DNA of 64,000 nt, taken from the NCBI RefSeq assembly GCF_900169275.1, contig NZ_FXZC01000001.1, positions 496,001 to 560,000 on the forward strand, written 5' to 3'. The position numbers were made by a program, and so were the translations under genes. The notes beneath the pieces were generated by a model. It did not search any database, was not told where the DNA came from, and worked only from the letters and a program-made list of their open reading frames with translations. Shown here in pieces: positions 1 to 8,882 of the stretch (position 1 is its first letter; each line of letters starts with the position of its first letter). This DNA is from Brevibacterium casei CIP 102111. Its GTDB lineage: Bacteria > Actinomycetota > Actinomycetes > Actinomycetales > Brevibacteriaceae.

Positions 1-128
1 GGAGAGGCCGTCGGCGCGGCGACGGCAGATGATTGTCGACGGTTGTGCCGACGCCGCCACCATGATAGAACCGTCTTAGCTGGTTCACCGATGAATCCGG
101 CGGCAGACCGTGACGTTCGGGAGGTCTC

Positions 129-1322
129 ATGTCCCTCTACTGCACCACTGCTCCGAGTACGGCCGACGTGCGCCCTTTCTCCGCGCACGCCTCCGATGCC
201 GACCTAGACGACCTTCGCGCGCGACTCGCGGCGACCCGACTGCCCGAACGGGAGCCGACCGACCCGGCGGCCACCGGCGCCGACCGGTGGGCGCAGGGCG
301 TTCCCCTCGCCGATTTCACGGAGCTGGTCGCGTACTGGCAGGACGGCTACGACTGGCGCAGCTTCGAGTCGCGCCTTGACGAGATCGGCCAGTTCCGCAC
401 GGACATCGACGGGCTCGGCATCCACTTCCTCCACCGTCGCTCTCCCCGGTCCGATGCCGTGCCGCTCGTCATCACCCACGGCTGGCCGGGCAGCGTCGCC
501 GAGTTCGTCGACATCATCGACGCGCTCGCCGATCCCAGCGACCGCGGCGCTCCGGCCTTCCACGTCGTCGCGCCCTCGCTGCCGGGGTTCGGCTTCAGCG
601 ATCGCCCGACCGCGACGGGGTGGGGAACGGAGGCGATCGCCTCGGCGTGGGTCGAGCTCATGTCCCGCCTCGGTTACGATCGCTTCCTCGCCCACGGCGG
701 GGACTGGGGCGGAGTGGTCACAACGATCCTCGGCGGCCGGTTCCCCGAGCACGTCATCGGGATCCACTCGACGTTCGCCGAGGCGCCGCCCGGGCTCAGC
801 ATCGAAGGCCTCACCGACGCCGAGCGGAGCTGGGTCGAGGACCACCGCGACTTCTGGCTCGCCCGTGCGGGGTATGCGAAGGCGCAGGCGACAAGCCCGC
901 AGACGGTCGGCTACGGGCTCGTCGACTCACCGGTCGGCCTGCTCGCGTGGATCCTCGACAAGTTCGCCGAGTGGTCGGACACCGACGACAGTCCGTTCGA
1001 GACGATCCCGCGCGACCGGGTCCTCGACAATGTCACTCTCTACTGGCTGACGCGGACGGGTGCCTCGGCGGCGCGGATCTACGCCGAGAGCCACGATTCG
1101 CTCGATCCGCAGCTGCGCGTCGACGTGCCCGCGGCGATGACGATGTACCCGGTCGACGTCTCCTCGAAGTGCCCGCGCCCGTGGGCCGAACAGCGGTACC
1201 GCCAGATCGTGCGATGGCGCGAGCCGGTCAGGGGCGGTCACTTCCCGTCGCTCGAGATGCCGGAGCGCTTCGTCGACGACCTCCGGGCAGGGCTCGCGGC
1301 GGTGCTGGCGGCCGAGCGCTGA
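129..1322 (+). CDS. Epoxide hydrolase (EHN + alpha/beta-hydrolase)
   Basis: A 397-residue cytosolic protein of the microsomal-type epoxide hydrolase family, which opens epoxides to diols through a covalent ester on an aspartate. The first ~110 residues fit the N-terminal EHN domain (including the YDWRSFESRL block), followed by an alpha/beta-hydrolase core. HGWPG at residues 117-121 supplies the oxyanion hole, and GGDWGG around D192 is the nucleophile motif. YWLTRT is a likely epoxide-polarising tyrosine region, and RGGHFPSLE near the C terminus carries the catalytic histidine. The ATG is chosen because GGGAGG lies just upstream. Length is normal for the family. It stands alone and is convergent with ilvA. 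The natural substrate (terpene, xenobiotic or lipid epoxide) cannot be read from the sequence. Confidence 0.9.
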   Translation: MSLYCTTAPSTADVRPFSAHASDADLDDLRARLAATRLPEREPTDPAATGADRWAQGVPLADFTELVAYWQDGYDWRSFESRLDEIGQFRTDIDGLGIHFLHRRSPRSDAVPLVITHGWPGSVAEFVDIIDALADPSDRGAPAFHVVAPSLPGFGFSDRPTATGWGTEAIASAWVELMSRLGYDRFLAHGGDWGGVVTTILGGRFPEHVIGIHSTFAEAPPGLSIEGLTDAERSWVEDHRDFWLARAGYAKAQATSPQTVGYGLVDSPVGLLAWILDKFAEWSDTDDSPFETIPRDRVLDNVTLYWLTRTGASAARIYAESHDSLDPQLRVDVPAAMTMYPVDVSSKCPRPWAEQRYRQIVRWREPVRGGHFPSLEMPERFVDDLRAGLAAVLAAER

Positions 1323-1393
1323 CGTCGCGGGCCTGGGCTGCCGGGCGCTGACGATGCGGTCGCCTCGCCCCTCGGCCGCGAGTCGGATCCTGC

Positions 1394-2710
1394 CTACGCG
1401 AAGAGCCGGAACAGCGGGGAGTTCTGGTGGACGCGCTCGATCTCGATCTGCGAGGACTCCATCCGCTCGAGGAGGCCGGGCAGATCCTCGGCGGCGCCGA
1501 GCTGGATGCCGACGAACGCCGGTCCTGTCTCCCGGTCGGAGCGCTTGACGTACTCGAAGAGCGCGATGTCGTCGTCGGGTCCGAGGATCTCATTGAGGAA
1601 ACGGCGCAGCGCTCCCGGCTCCTGCGGGAAGTCGACGATGAAGTAGTGCTTGAGGCCTTCGTGGACGAGCGAGCGCTCGAGGATCTCCGGGTAGCGGGAG
1701 AAATCGTTGTTCCCGCCCGAGACGAGGCACACGACCGTCGCCCCGGGTTCGACGACGATCGGCCTGCCTGACCCCGCAGCACCGACAGCGGCCGAGGCCA
1801 GCGCCCCGGAGGGTTCGGCGATGATGCCGTCGACCTGATACATCTGGAGCATCTCGGAGGCCACGGCCCCTTCGGCCACGGGCCGGACGTCGACGCCGAG
1901 GTCGGAGACGATCTCGTAGGTGATGTTGCCGGCGCGTCTCACGGCGGTGCCGTCGGCGAACCGGTCGATGTTGTCCAAGGTGACGGGGTGCCCGGCCTTG
2001 AGTGCGGCGATCATCGAGGCGGCACCGGCGGGTTCGGCGCCGATGATCTTCGTGTTCGGCATGTGCTCGGCCGCGTAGGCGGCGATCCCGGCGATGACGC
2101 CGCCTCCCCCGACGGGCACGATGATGGCGTCGGGGTGCGTCTCGAGCTGACCTGCGATGTCGACGGCCACGGTGCCCTGCCCGGCGATCGTGCGGCGGTC
2201 GTCGAACGCGGAGACGAGGAGGGCGTCATTGCGGTCGGCGAACCTGTGCGCGAGCGCCGAGGCGTCGTCATAGGTCGACCCGGAGATCTCGATCGTCGCC
2301 CATTCCCCGCCGAAGTGGCGGATGCGCTCGACCTTCTGCTTCGGCGTCGTCTTGGGGACGAAGATCGTCCCCCGGATCTCGAGCTGCCTGCACGCGAGCG
2401 CGAAGCCCTGTGCATGGTTGCCCGCCGAGGCGCAGACGACGCCGCGGGCTCGTTCGTCCTCGTCGAGCTGGAGCATGAAGTTGAAGGCGCCGCGGATCTT
2501 GTACGAGCGCACCGGCTGGAGGTCTTCGCGCTTGAGGTAGACCGTGGCCCCGGTCGCGGCGGAGAGCCGCTCCGAAATCTGGAGCGGAGACGTGATCACG
2601 GAGTCGGCGATTCGCGCAGCGGCCGCTTCGACCTCGTGCGCGAGTGTCTGCTGCTGGGGTGATTCGTCTGTTCTCAACACATCACCATTGTGCGCCCTCC
2701 GTCTTGCCAT
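1394..2710 (-). CDS. ilvA: Threonine ammonia-lyase (biosynthetic)
   Basis: Pyridoxal-phosphate enzyme that deaminates threonine to 2-oxobutyrate, the entry step to isoleucine. The PLP lysine is K71 in SYKIRGA, the asparagine loop is SAGNHAQG, and a glycine-rich phosphate loop VGGGG follows. The C-terminal ~90 residues, including HYFIVDFPQEPGALRRFL, form the ACT-like regulatory domain of the short biosynthetic (IlvA1) type, so isoleucine feedback is expected. Length (438 aa) is slightly above the ~420 usual, because the ATG at 2710 has no ribosome site. A GTG at 2680, with GGAGGG about 13 bases upstream, is an equally plausible start. It is monocistronic and convergent with the epoxide hydrolase. 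Confidence 0.93.
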   Translation of the reverse strand: MARRRAHNGDVLRTDESPQQQTLAHEVEAAAARIADSVITSPLQISERLSAATGATVYLKREDLQPVRSYKIRGAFNFMLQLDEDERARGVVCASAGNHAQGFALACRQLEIRGTIFVPKTTPKQKVERIRHFGGEWATIEISGSTYDDASALAHRFADRNDALLVSAFDDRRTIAGQGTVAVDIAGQLETHPDAIIVPVGGGGVIAGIAAYAAEHMPNTKIIGAEPAGAASMIAALKAGHPVTLDNIDRFADGTAVRRAGNITYEIVSDLGVDVRPVAEGAVASEMLQMYQVDGIIAEPSGALASAAVGAAGSGRPIVVEPGATVVCLVSGGNNDFSRYPEILERSLVHEGLKHYFIVDFPQEPGALRRFLNEILGPDDDIALFEYVKRSDRETGPAFVGIQLGAAEDLPGLLERMESSQIEIERVHQNSPLFRLFA

Positions 2711-2965
2711 TCGGCAAACTGTCCCGCATCGCAGACCCGCGGGTCACTCTGCGACCCCTTCTCGCCGAGGTGGTGCGCCCTTCCCCGCCGACGTGTTGCG
2801 ACCGGCCCCGCCGAGGCGGCCGACCCCTCGCCGGCCGGTCGGCTGAAGCCCACGCAGTCCCGCCGGGCACATGGGGACTTGGGCGGTTTCGGGTGCGCCC
2901 TCAGAGGTGAGACGGCAATATCATGATTGGATGGAAGATGCCCGTAATCCCTTCAAGGAGGCGAC

Positions 2966-5900
2966 ATGGCCATCAGCAGTGAGCTCGAGCAGCTCCTAGC
3001 CCGCTGGATTCCCCGGCAGTCGTGGTTCCCGAAGCTGGCTGCTGACTTCGGAGTCGACCCCGACATCACCCCGATGTCGGTGGCCCGCGCCTTCACCTTC
3101 ACCGCCGAGGAGCTCGGTGGGTTCTCGGGACTCGTCACGGTCATCTCCGTCGGCGACGGGCCGACCCTGCGCCGCCTCAACATCCCCCTGTCCTTCCGCG
3201 GCGCCGAGGACCTCCACCTCCGCCACGCGCTCATCGGCACCGTCGATGACCTCGCGCTCGGCCGTGTCTTCGTCTACGACGGTGCCGCCGATCCCGTCTT
3301 CGTCAACCTCCTCGCCGACGCGATCACCAAGCGCAAGGTCTTCGACGGCGGCCAGCTGAGCACGGAGTCACTGCGCCACAGCCGTGACCGTTCCGAACTG
3401 CCGACCCGAGGTCGGACCCGGGAGACGGTCCCTGCCCCCGCCTCGGCGACGGTGGGGTCTGAACCTCAGGGATCCGGCGCCGAGGCGGTGCCACCGAAGC
3501 CGACGACCGCACCGTCGTCGTCGGAGGTCAAGGACGAGATCGACGTGCCGATCCGCCCGATCGAGGTCGCCGACTCCGGGGCGAACAAGTCGACGGTGAT
3601 CATCCACGACGAGTACGAACCGGTGGAACTGAGCTTCTTCCGAGTGCTCGAGAACGGGATGCCGTCGTCGCTGACGATCCCCGTCCTCCTCACCGAGGCG
3701 GGATCGCGCAGCGTTCCCGAAGTCATCGGGTGGAGCTCGGGCCGCTGGTACGACATGTTCGAGGTCACGGAGATGGAGGCGCCGATGGCGCTCCTCTCCC
3801 AGGCCGACGTCGAGGCTGAGCCGGCGTGGCGGGAGGCCGTCGACATCGTCGTCGGCGTCGATTCCGGGTCGATCGGCGGGTACAACGCGCATGCCGCGGA
3901 GATGGGGCGCCGGATCGGCGAACTCCATTCCGACATGGCCGCTGAGTTCGGCATCGTCGAGGGCGCCGGTGAGCCGACGAAGCAGTTCGTCGACAAGTGG
4001 ATCGAGCGCATCGACTGGGCGCTCGGTCGGGCCCCGCTCGCCCTCGACTCCCTCGTTCCCGAGCTCAAGCAGCACCGGAACCGGCTGCGCTCGCTCGATT
4101 CGATCGGGCGGCTGCAGAAGATCCACGGCGAGCTCACCCTCGACCACGTCGTCAGCTCGCCGAGCGAGGGCTACCAGGTCGTCAAGTTCACCGACTCGTC
4201 GAACTCCGATCCGAAGCCGATCGCCATCGACCTCGTGGCCCTGCTGCGCAGCGTCGACTACGCCGCCGGATTCGCGCGGCTCCAGCGCACCGAGGCACTC
4301 AATGCGGAGGACGGCGGGCTCGTCGTCAACGGCTTCGGCAACGACCCGGCCGCGCTGCGGGCCATCTATGATTCGCCCGAGTACCTCTGGGCCTCCCAGG
4401 TGCAGAACTCCCTGCTCAGCGGGTACTCGCGGGCACGCGGTGAGAGCATCGGGCTGAACGATCCCGTGTTGCGGGCAGCGCTCATCGACCGGCTCCTCGT
4501 CGAGGTCGTCACCGAGCTGCGCAACCGCCCGAACTGGCTGTCCGTGCCGCTTGCGACGCTCACCCTCATCCTCAAGGGCAGGCCGGCGCGCTCGACCGAT
4601 GACCCCACCGAGGCGGAGCTCAGTGTGCCCGCGACCGATGCCGGTGCGGACGCTGGTTCGTCCTCAGAACCGAGCGCCGACGGTGACGCCGACGTGGCTT
4701 CCGACGAATCGCGCGAGGTCGATGCCACCGGCGGTTCCGCCGAGGAGCGAGAGGCCGCCGACGTCGACGAGCCGGCGCCGTCCGACAAAGCTGGTGGGTC
4801 TCCGTCAGTGTTGAGCACCGTCGAGTCGGATTCGTCGGGCTCGGGTGCCGCGACGACGGACTCGGACTCTGCGACGTCGGACGCGGGCACCGCGAAGTCT
4901 GGCTCTGACACTGTGAAGTCGGCGTCGACGGACGGCGCTGAGCCGGCGGACGTGGACTCGGTCGGTTTGGGTTCAGCGCCGGAGAGCGATGATGGTGCTC
5001 GTAGCGATGCCGCAGACGACCCGGCTGGGCCGACCGATGGTGTCGACGATTCGAGGACAGGCGGTGCGGCATTCGTCGCCGGCGCCGCCGGGGTCGTCGG
5101 TGCGGCCGGAGTCGCCGGTGCGGCAGTTGCGTCCTCGGCCGACGACGAGCGTCCGCGCGATGACGGTGCCGATTCGTCCGCCGCCACCGTCGACGATGCC
5201 ACCGATGGATCGCGAAAGAGAGACGCGAACTCCTCCGATGGAACTGACTCTGCCGGTGCGGCACCCGCGCAGACGGAGAACCGCGCTGAGGACTCCGCCG
5301 CAGCGGTTGCCGACGGCGACGCCGTTGCGCAGCCCGGTGACGGTTACGAGACCACGGACCGTGACGAACCCGGAGACGTCACCGCCGACGGGGACACGCA
5401 GGTCGTCATGGTCGATGCCGTGTCGACCGAGTCGGTCGAACCTCGCCAGGCCGAGATCGCCGAGATGGTGCCCGACGCCGGCGGCTTCGTCGAACCGAGT
5501 GTCGAAGCACCGAACGACGTCACCGAGACCGCACCGAAGGCCACCGGACCGACCGCCGCAGACTCGGCCGCGGTTTCGGGGGAGTCCGGACGGGACGGCA
5601 CGACCACCTCGGCGAGGGGAACGACGGTCACGCGCACCCTCTTCGTCGGCGAGGCGACGAGCACCGGCGGTGCCGACTCGCCGCGCGGTGACGTGAGGAT
5701 CACGGGCGGCGCGGTCGTCGAGGACACCTACGTCGACGCGGTGACGACAGAGACGGTCGAGGCGGTCAACGACGGGGTGCCCGAGGTCGATCTCGGCGTT
5801 CACGACCTCGCCGAAGTCGATGTCGAAGCCCGCGATGAGACGGCGGTCGGTGAGGACTCCGGGAACGGACTCTCCGATCACGACACTGCAGACGGCTACG

Positions 5901-6463
5901 ATCCTGATGATGCAACCGAGGCGGCGGACCCTGCGCTCTCCCCGGAGAGGGACGCTGATCTTGCGGACAGCGGCACGGACCGCTCGGCGGAGTCGGTCGC
6001 CGACGAGGCGCCCCCGCTCCGTGCGGAGGATCCGGGGCCCGTCGCGACGCCGATGCCCGACGCGCCGCCGATGCCGTCCGAGCCGCCCGAGGTCGCCGCG
6101 GCGCCGCTGCCGGACGCTCCGGCAGTCCCCGGCGACGACGCAGCGGACCCCGGTGGCAAGGAGCCCGGTGACGAAGTGCCCGCGGACTCGGCACCTCCGG
6201 CACCGGAGGTCGCCGACGCGCGAGCCCCGAAGGTCGCCGATCGGGGTGCCCGGGCAGTCGCTGACGACGAGGAATTCGAGGACGAGGAGGAAGCGGACTT
6301 CGTCCCCTCCCGCGTCCCGGCGACCTTCGCGGCACGGGGAGCCACCTCGGCGGATGCGGATTCGACCGGGCGCAGTCCGCACGAGCAGCACAAGCACGAC
6401 GGCGGGCCCGCACGCGAGGTTCCCGGTGAGAAGAGGGACAAGAAGGGCAGGAACAAGCACTGA
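2966..6463 (+). CDS. Degenerate maltokinase-like protein with long acidic tail
   Basis: A 1165-residue protein. The first ~90 residues match the maltokinase N-terminal cap (LEQLLARWIPRQSWFPKLA). A kinase-like region runs to about residue 530, with a low-complexity insert near 135-210. True maltokinases use HGDYHLGQ and DFEGEP; here the first reads HGELTLDH (H387, E389) and the second KFTDSS (K407-D410), so catalytic base and metal ligands look altered. The last ~630 residues are Asp/Ala/Ser/Thr/Glu-rich, with one Ala/Gly/Val-rich hydrophobic stretch near residue 700 and a basic end (GEKRDKKGRNKH). The ATG follows AAGGAGGCGAC. No treS, glgE or glgB neighbour is present. It probably lost maltose kinase activity and may be a scaffold or regulator; that role is inference. 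Confidence 0.8.
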   Translation: MAISSELEQLLARWIPRQSWFPKLAADFGVDPDITPMSVARAFTFTAEELGGFSGLVTVISVGDGPTLRRLNIPLSFRGAEDLHLRHALIGTVDDLALGRVFVYDGAADPVFVNLLADAITKRKVFDGGQLSTESLRHSRDRSELPTRGRTRETVPAPASATVGSEPQGSGAEAVPPKPTTAPSSSEVKDEIDVPIRPIEVADSGANKSTVIIHDEYEPVELSFFRVLENGMPSSLTIPVLLTEAGSRSVPEVIGWSSGRWYDMFEVTEMEAPMALLSQADVEAEPAWREAVDIVVGVDSGSIGGYNAHAAEMGRRIGELHSDMAAEFGIVEGAGEPTKQFVDKWIERIDWALGRAPLALDSLVPELKQHRNRLRSLDSIGRLQKIHGELTLDHVVSSPSEGYQVVKFTDSSNSDPKPIAIDLVALLRSVDYAAGFARLQRTEALNAEDGGLVVNGFGNDPAALRAIYDSPEYLWASQVQNSLLSGYSRARGESIGLNDPVLRAALIDRLLVEVVTELRNRPNWLSVPLATLTLILKGRPARSTDDPTEAELSVPATDAGADAGSSSEPSADGDADVASDESREVDATGGSAEEREAADVDEPAPSDKAGGSPSVLSTVESDSSGSGAATTDSDSATSDAGTAKSGSDTVKSASTDGAEPADVDSVGLGSAPESDDGARSDAADDPAGPTDGVDDSRTGGAAFVAGAAGVVGAAGVAGAAVASSADDERPRDDGADSSAATVDDATDGSRKRDANSSDGTDSAGAAPAQTENRAEDSAAAVADGDAVAQPGDGYETTDRDEPGDVTADGDTQVVMVDAVSTESVEPRQAEIAEMVPDAGGFVEPSVEAPNDVTETAPKATGPTAADSAAVSGESGRDGTTTSARGTTVTRTLFVGEATSTGGADSPRGDVRITGGAVVEDTYVDAVTTETVEAVNDGVPEVDLGVHDLAEVDVEARDETAVGEDSGNGLSDHDTADGYDPDDATEAADPALSPERDADLADSGTDRSAESVADEAPPLRAEDPGPVATPMPDAPPMPSEPPEVAAAPLPDAPAVPGDDAADPGGKEPGDEVPADSAPPAPEVADARAPKVADRGARAVADDEEFEDEEEADFVPSRVPATFAARGATSADADSTGRSPHEQHKHDGGPAREVPGEKRDKKGRNKH

Positions 6464-6566
6464 GGTCAGCCCGCCCGAGCGATTGGCAGTTGCTCGCGGG
6501 ACTGTGAGAAACTGTTCTGGCTCAGCTCGCGCTGGGCAGGCCGGGTTCGACGGGCGTCGAACCGAG

Positions 6567-6654
6567 GGAAGCGTGTCCGAGCGGCCGAAGGAGACGGTCT
6601 TGAAAACCGTTGTGCGGTAACCCCGTACCGTGGGTTCGAATCCCACCGCTTCCG
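6567..6654 (+). tRNA. tRNA-Ser (TGA)
   Basis: An 88-base class II tRNA. The acceptor stem GGAAGCG pairs with CGCTTCC before discriminator G6654. The anticodon stem ACGGT/ACCGT encloses loop CTTGAAA with anticodon TGA at 6601-6603. A long variable arm and GGTTCGAATCC T-arm are present. CCA is not encoded. It reads UCA/UCG-type serine codons. A rho-independent-type hairpin follows immediately. Confidence 0.97.
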
Positions 6655-6659
6655 CCGAT

Positions 6660-6699
6660 GAAATGTGCTGCGACATCGACCGATGCCGCAGCACATTTC
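6660..6699 (+). terminator. Terminator hairpin after tRNA-Ser(TGA)
   Basis: Perfect 13-base inverted repeat, GAAATGTGCTGCG (6660-6672) and its complement (6687-6699), loop 14 bases. It begins 6 bases past the tRNA end, where a terminator or processing hairpin is expected; only a short T-rich stretch (GTTTCC) follows. Confidence 0.75.
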
Positions 6700-6705
6700 C
6701 GTTTC

Positions 6706-6852
6706 CTGACCCGGCGCCCTGACCCGGTGCCCTGACCTGGCGCCCTGACCAGATGCCACTGCGCAGGCGATGAGAGGCGCCCTGACCTGGCGCCCTTCCG
6801 GAGACGATGAGAGGCGCCCTGACCTGGCGCCCTTCCGGAGACGATGAGAGGC
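6706..6852. repeat. Short tandem repeats in a gene-poor gap
   Basis: A 37-base unit beginning GATGAGAGGCGCCCTGACCT occurs twice head to tail (6769-6805 and 6806-6842), with a partial third copy to 6852. Before it, a shorter degenerate unit CTGACC(C/T)GG(C/T)GCC is repeated about four times between 6706 and 6760. No open frame with good start signals is visible. Unit length and lack of unique spacers argue against CRISPR. Confidence 0.85.
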
Positions 6853-7188
6853 AGCGCACTCGACGTGCTGGGAAACCTTCCCGATCTCATACTTACGTGC
6901 GAGGCGCTCCGAGGTGATGCGCTGATACCGTGCTGGGGTCACGTCGTTCTGTCCCCGCAGAACGACTCGGCAGCACCCCCGCGCCGACCCGGCGCAGTAT
7001 CCCCACCCCGCGAGGCAGGGCAACGATGCCTTGCGCCTCCGCGACGCGTCCCACACCGTTCGTGCCAGGAATTTCCTGGTCACTCCACCGAGGTCGCGCC
7101 TTTTGCTGGTCGCTGCGCCGAGGCGCACGGGCCGAAATCGCACCGCATGCCTCGGCGCAGCGACCAGAGAATCACGTGAGCCGCGCCT
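6853..7188. other. Gene-free segment with two strong hairpins
   Basis: About 340 bases between the repeats and the transporter stop contain no convincing gene. Two perfect inverted repeats stand out: GTCGTTCTG at 6943-6951 pairing with 6958-6966 (6-base loop), and a 19-base stem at 7106-7124 pairing with 7149-7167 (24-base loop) that contains the GCCGAGGC core recurring across the window. The second lies 22 bases beyond the stop of the minus-strand transporter gene and may serve as its terminator, though no T tract follows. Confidence 0.6.
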
Positions 7189-8592
7189 TCAATCCGCTGC
7201 CTTCTCCGCTGCCACAGCGGCCGACGACGCATCCTCCGGCTCCGACATGTCGGCGTCGGCCTCCGGGTCGTCGAAGCTGCGCACCGTGCGCGTGAACCCG
7301 CGGGTGAGCACGGCGAGGTAGATGACGCCGATCGCCAGCCAGACGAGACCGCCGATGAGCGCGGTCGCGTGGAGGCTCACCCAGAGCACCCCGGTGAGGA
7401 TCGCACCGAGTCCGGGCATGACGACGTACTTGAACGCCGTCCGGACATCGACGACCTGCCGAGTGCGGAACGCATAGTGGGCGATGACCGTGAGGTTGAC
7501 GAACGTGAACGCGATGAGCGCACCGAAGTTGATGAACGCCGAGATGAGCTCGAGGCTGAACGACATGGCGAAGAGGCACACCGCGCCGACGAGGACGATG
7601 TTGAACACCGGCGTGTGGGTGCGCGGGTTGATGTAGCCGAAGGCCTTCCGCGGCAGGACGCCGTTGCGGCCCATGACGAGGAGCATGCGCGAGACCGAGG
7701 CATGCGAGGCCAGGCCCGAGGCGACGGTCGCGGCGAACGCGGCGGCAACGAAGAAGAGCTGGAAGAACGGGCCGCCCGTGAGCAGGCCGATCTCCGGCAG
7801 CGGGTCGTCGACGATCGTGAACTGCGAGTTGTCCGGGTAGAGCAGCTGCGTGAAGTACGAGGCGATGAGGAAGATCATCCCGCCGGCGATGACGGTGATC
7901 ATGATCGCCTTGGGCATGATGTTCACGTGCTTCGCCTCGTTCGTGTACATCGTCACCGCATCGAAGCCGATGAAGGAGAAGCACACGACCGTGGCTCCGG
8001 TGAGCACCGCGCTGAACTCGACGCCGTCATGGACGAAGGGCTCCGGGCTGAACACGGTCCCCGCACCCTCACCGGCATTGAGCTGGGCGATCGCAAGCAC
8101 GCAGTACGTGACCATGAGGACGAGGGAGAAGACGAGCAGGATCGCGTTGATGTTCGCGGTGCCCCGCATCGAGGACAGGACGATGCCGGTCATGATGACC
8201 GTGTACGCGACCACCCACACCCACGGCGGCGCATCGGGCACCATCGACTCCATGTAGAGCCGGATGATGAGGCAGTTGACCATCGGCAGGAGCAGGTAGT
8301 CCATGAGCGAGGTCCAGCCGACGAGGAAGCCGAGCCCCGGTGTCATCGTCTCCCGCGTGTACGTGTACGCCGACCCGGCGGTGGGGAAGATCCGCACCAT
8401 CTTCCCGTAGCTGATGGCCGTGAAGACCATGACGACGAGAGCGACGAGGTAGGCCGCCGGCACCGCTCCGTTCGTCCCCTCCGAGACGATGCCGAAGGTG
8501 TCGAAGACGACCGTCGGCGTCATGTACCCGAGCCCGAGCCCGACGATGGACCACAGCCCCAGGTTCCGTTTGAGCGATCCCGAACCAGCCAT
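7189..8592 (-). CDS. APC-superfamily amino acid/amine permease
   Basis: A 467-residue integral membrane protein with about 12 hydrophobic segments and the start LKRNLGLWSIVGLGLGYMTP, typical of the amino acid-polyamine-organocation superfamily. The conserved FIGFDAVTMYTNEAKH block (helix 6 and following loop) and a GRNGVLPRKAFGYINPRTHTP loop are characteristic of cationic or aromatic amino-acid/amine permeases of the PuuP/YjeH-like type. The C terminus is a hydrophilic Asp/Ala/Glu tail. The ATG at 8592 follows GGGGAGGATTGAT. It faces the MBL-fold gene across a ~290-base divergent promoter region. Substrate cannot be assigned from sequence alone. Confidence 0.85.
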   Translation of the reverse strand: MAGSGSLKRNLGLWSIVGLGLGYMTPTVVFDTFGIVSEGTNGAVPAAYLVALVVMVFTAISYGKMVRIFPTAGSAYTYTRETMTPGLGFLVGWTSLMDYLLLPMVNCLIIRLYMESMVPDAPPWVWVVAYTVIMTGIVLSSMRGTANINAILLVFSLVLMVTYCVLAIAQLNAGEGAGTVFSPEPFVHDGVEFSAVLTGATVVCFSFIGFDAVTMYTNEAKHVNIMPKAIMITVIAGGMIFLIASYFTQLLYPDNSQFTIVDDPLPEIGLLTGGPFFQLFFVAAAFAATVASGLASHASVSRMLLVMGRNGVLPRKAFGYINPRTHTPVFNIVLVGAVCLFAMSFSLELISAFINFGALIAFTFVNLTVIAHYAFRTRQVVDVRTAFKYVVMPGLGAILTGVLWVSLHATALIGGLVWLAIGVIYLAVLTRGFTRTVRSFDDPEADADMSEPEDASSAAVAAEKAAD

Positions 8593-8882
8593 ATCAATCC
8601 TCCCCAATGAGTCTTGCGTCGAAGCGTCGCCCGACAGTGCGCAGGAGTGACCTGCGCCATAGGTGATGGTAGAGCACGGCAACTGAAAGCGAAACTTCTG
8701 ACGCGGAATGAGACGGCAACCTCGATGTCGAGATCCGGAAATCAACGAAATCCGTTGTCAGAGGGCTTGTATGCGCAGAGATCAATTTTCATTGTCGAAC
8801 GATCTTTCAGTTTTCGTGCCAGGGGAGTAGGTTGGATGGAGAACCTCGCCGAGGCTCGATGAGGAGAGAGGGACACCGCCGT

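Noticed and set aside
6769-6842. Possible CRISPR array
   Set aside because: Two adjacent 37-base copies without unique spacers and no cas genes; a simple tandem duplication.
6567-7188. Integrated element at tRNA-Ser
   Set aside because: No integrase, phage gene or repeated tRNA 3' end is visible; only repeats and hairpins are present.
7369-8610. Long open frame opposite the APC permease gene
   Set aside because: Its translation is a run of Asp/Glu/Arg/His typical of the antisense of a membrane protein in high-GC DNA; it has no ribosome site or family match, and the minus-strand permease is clear.
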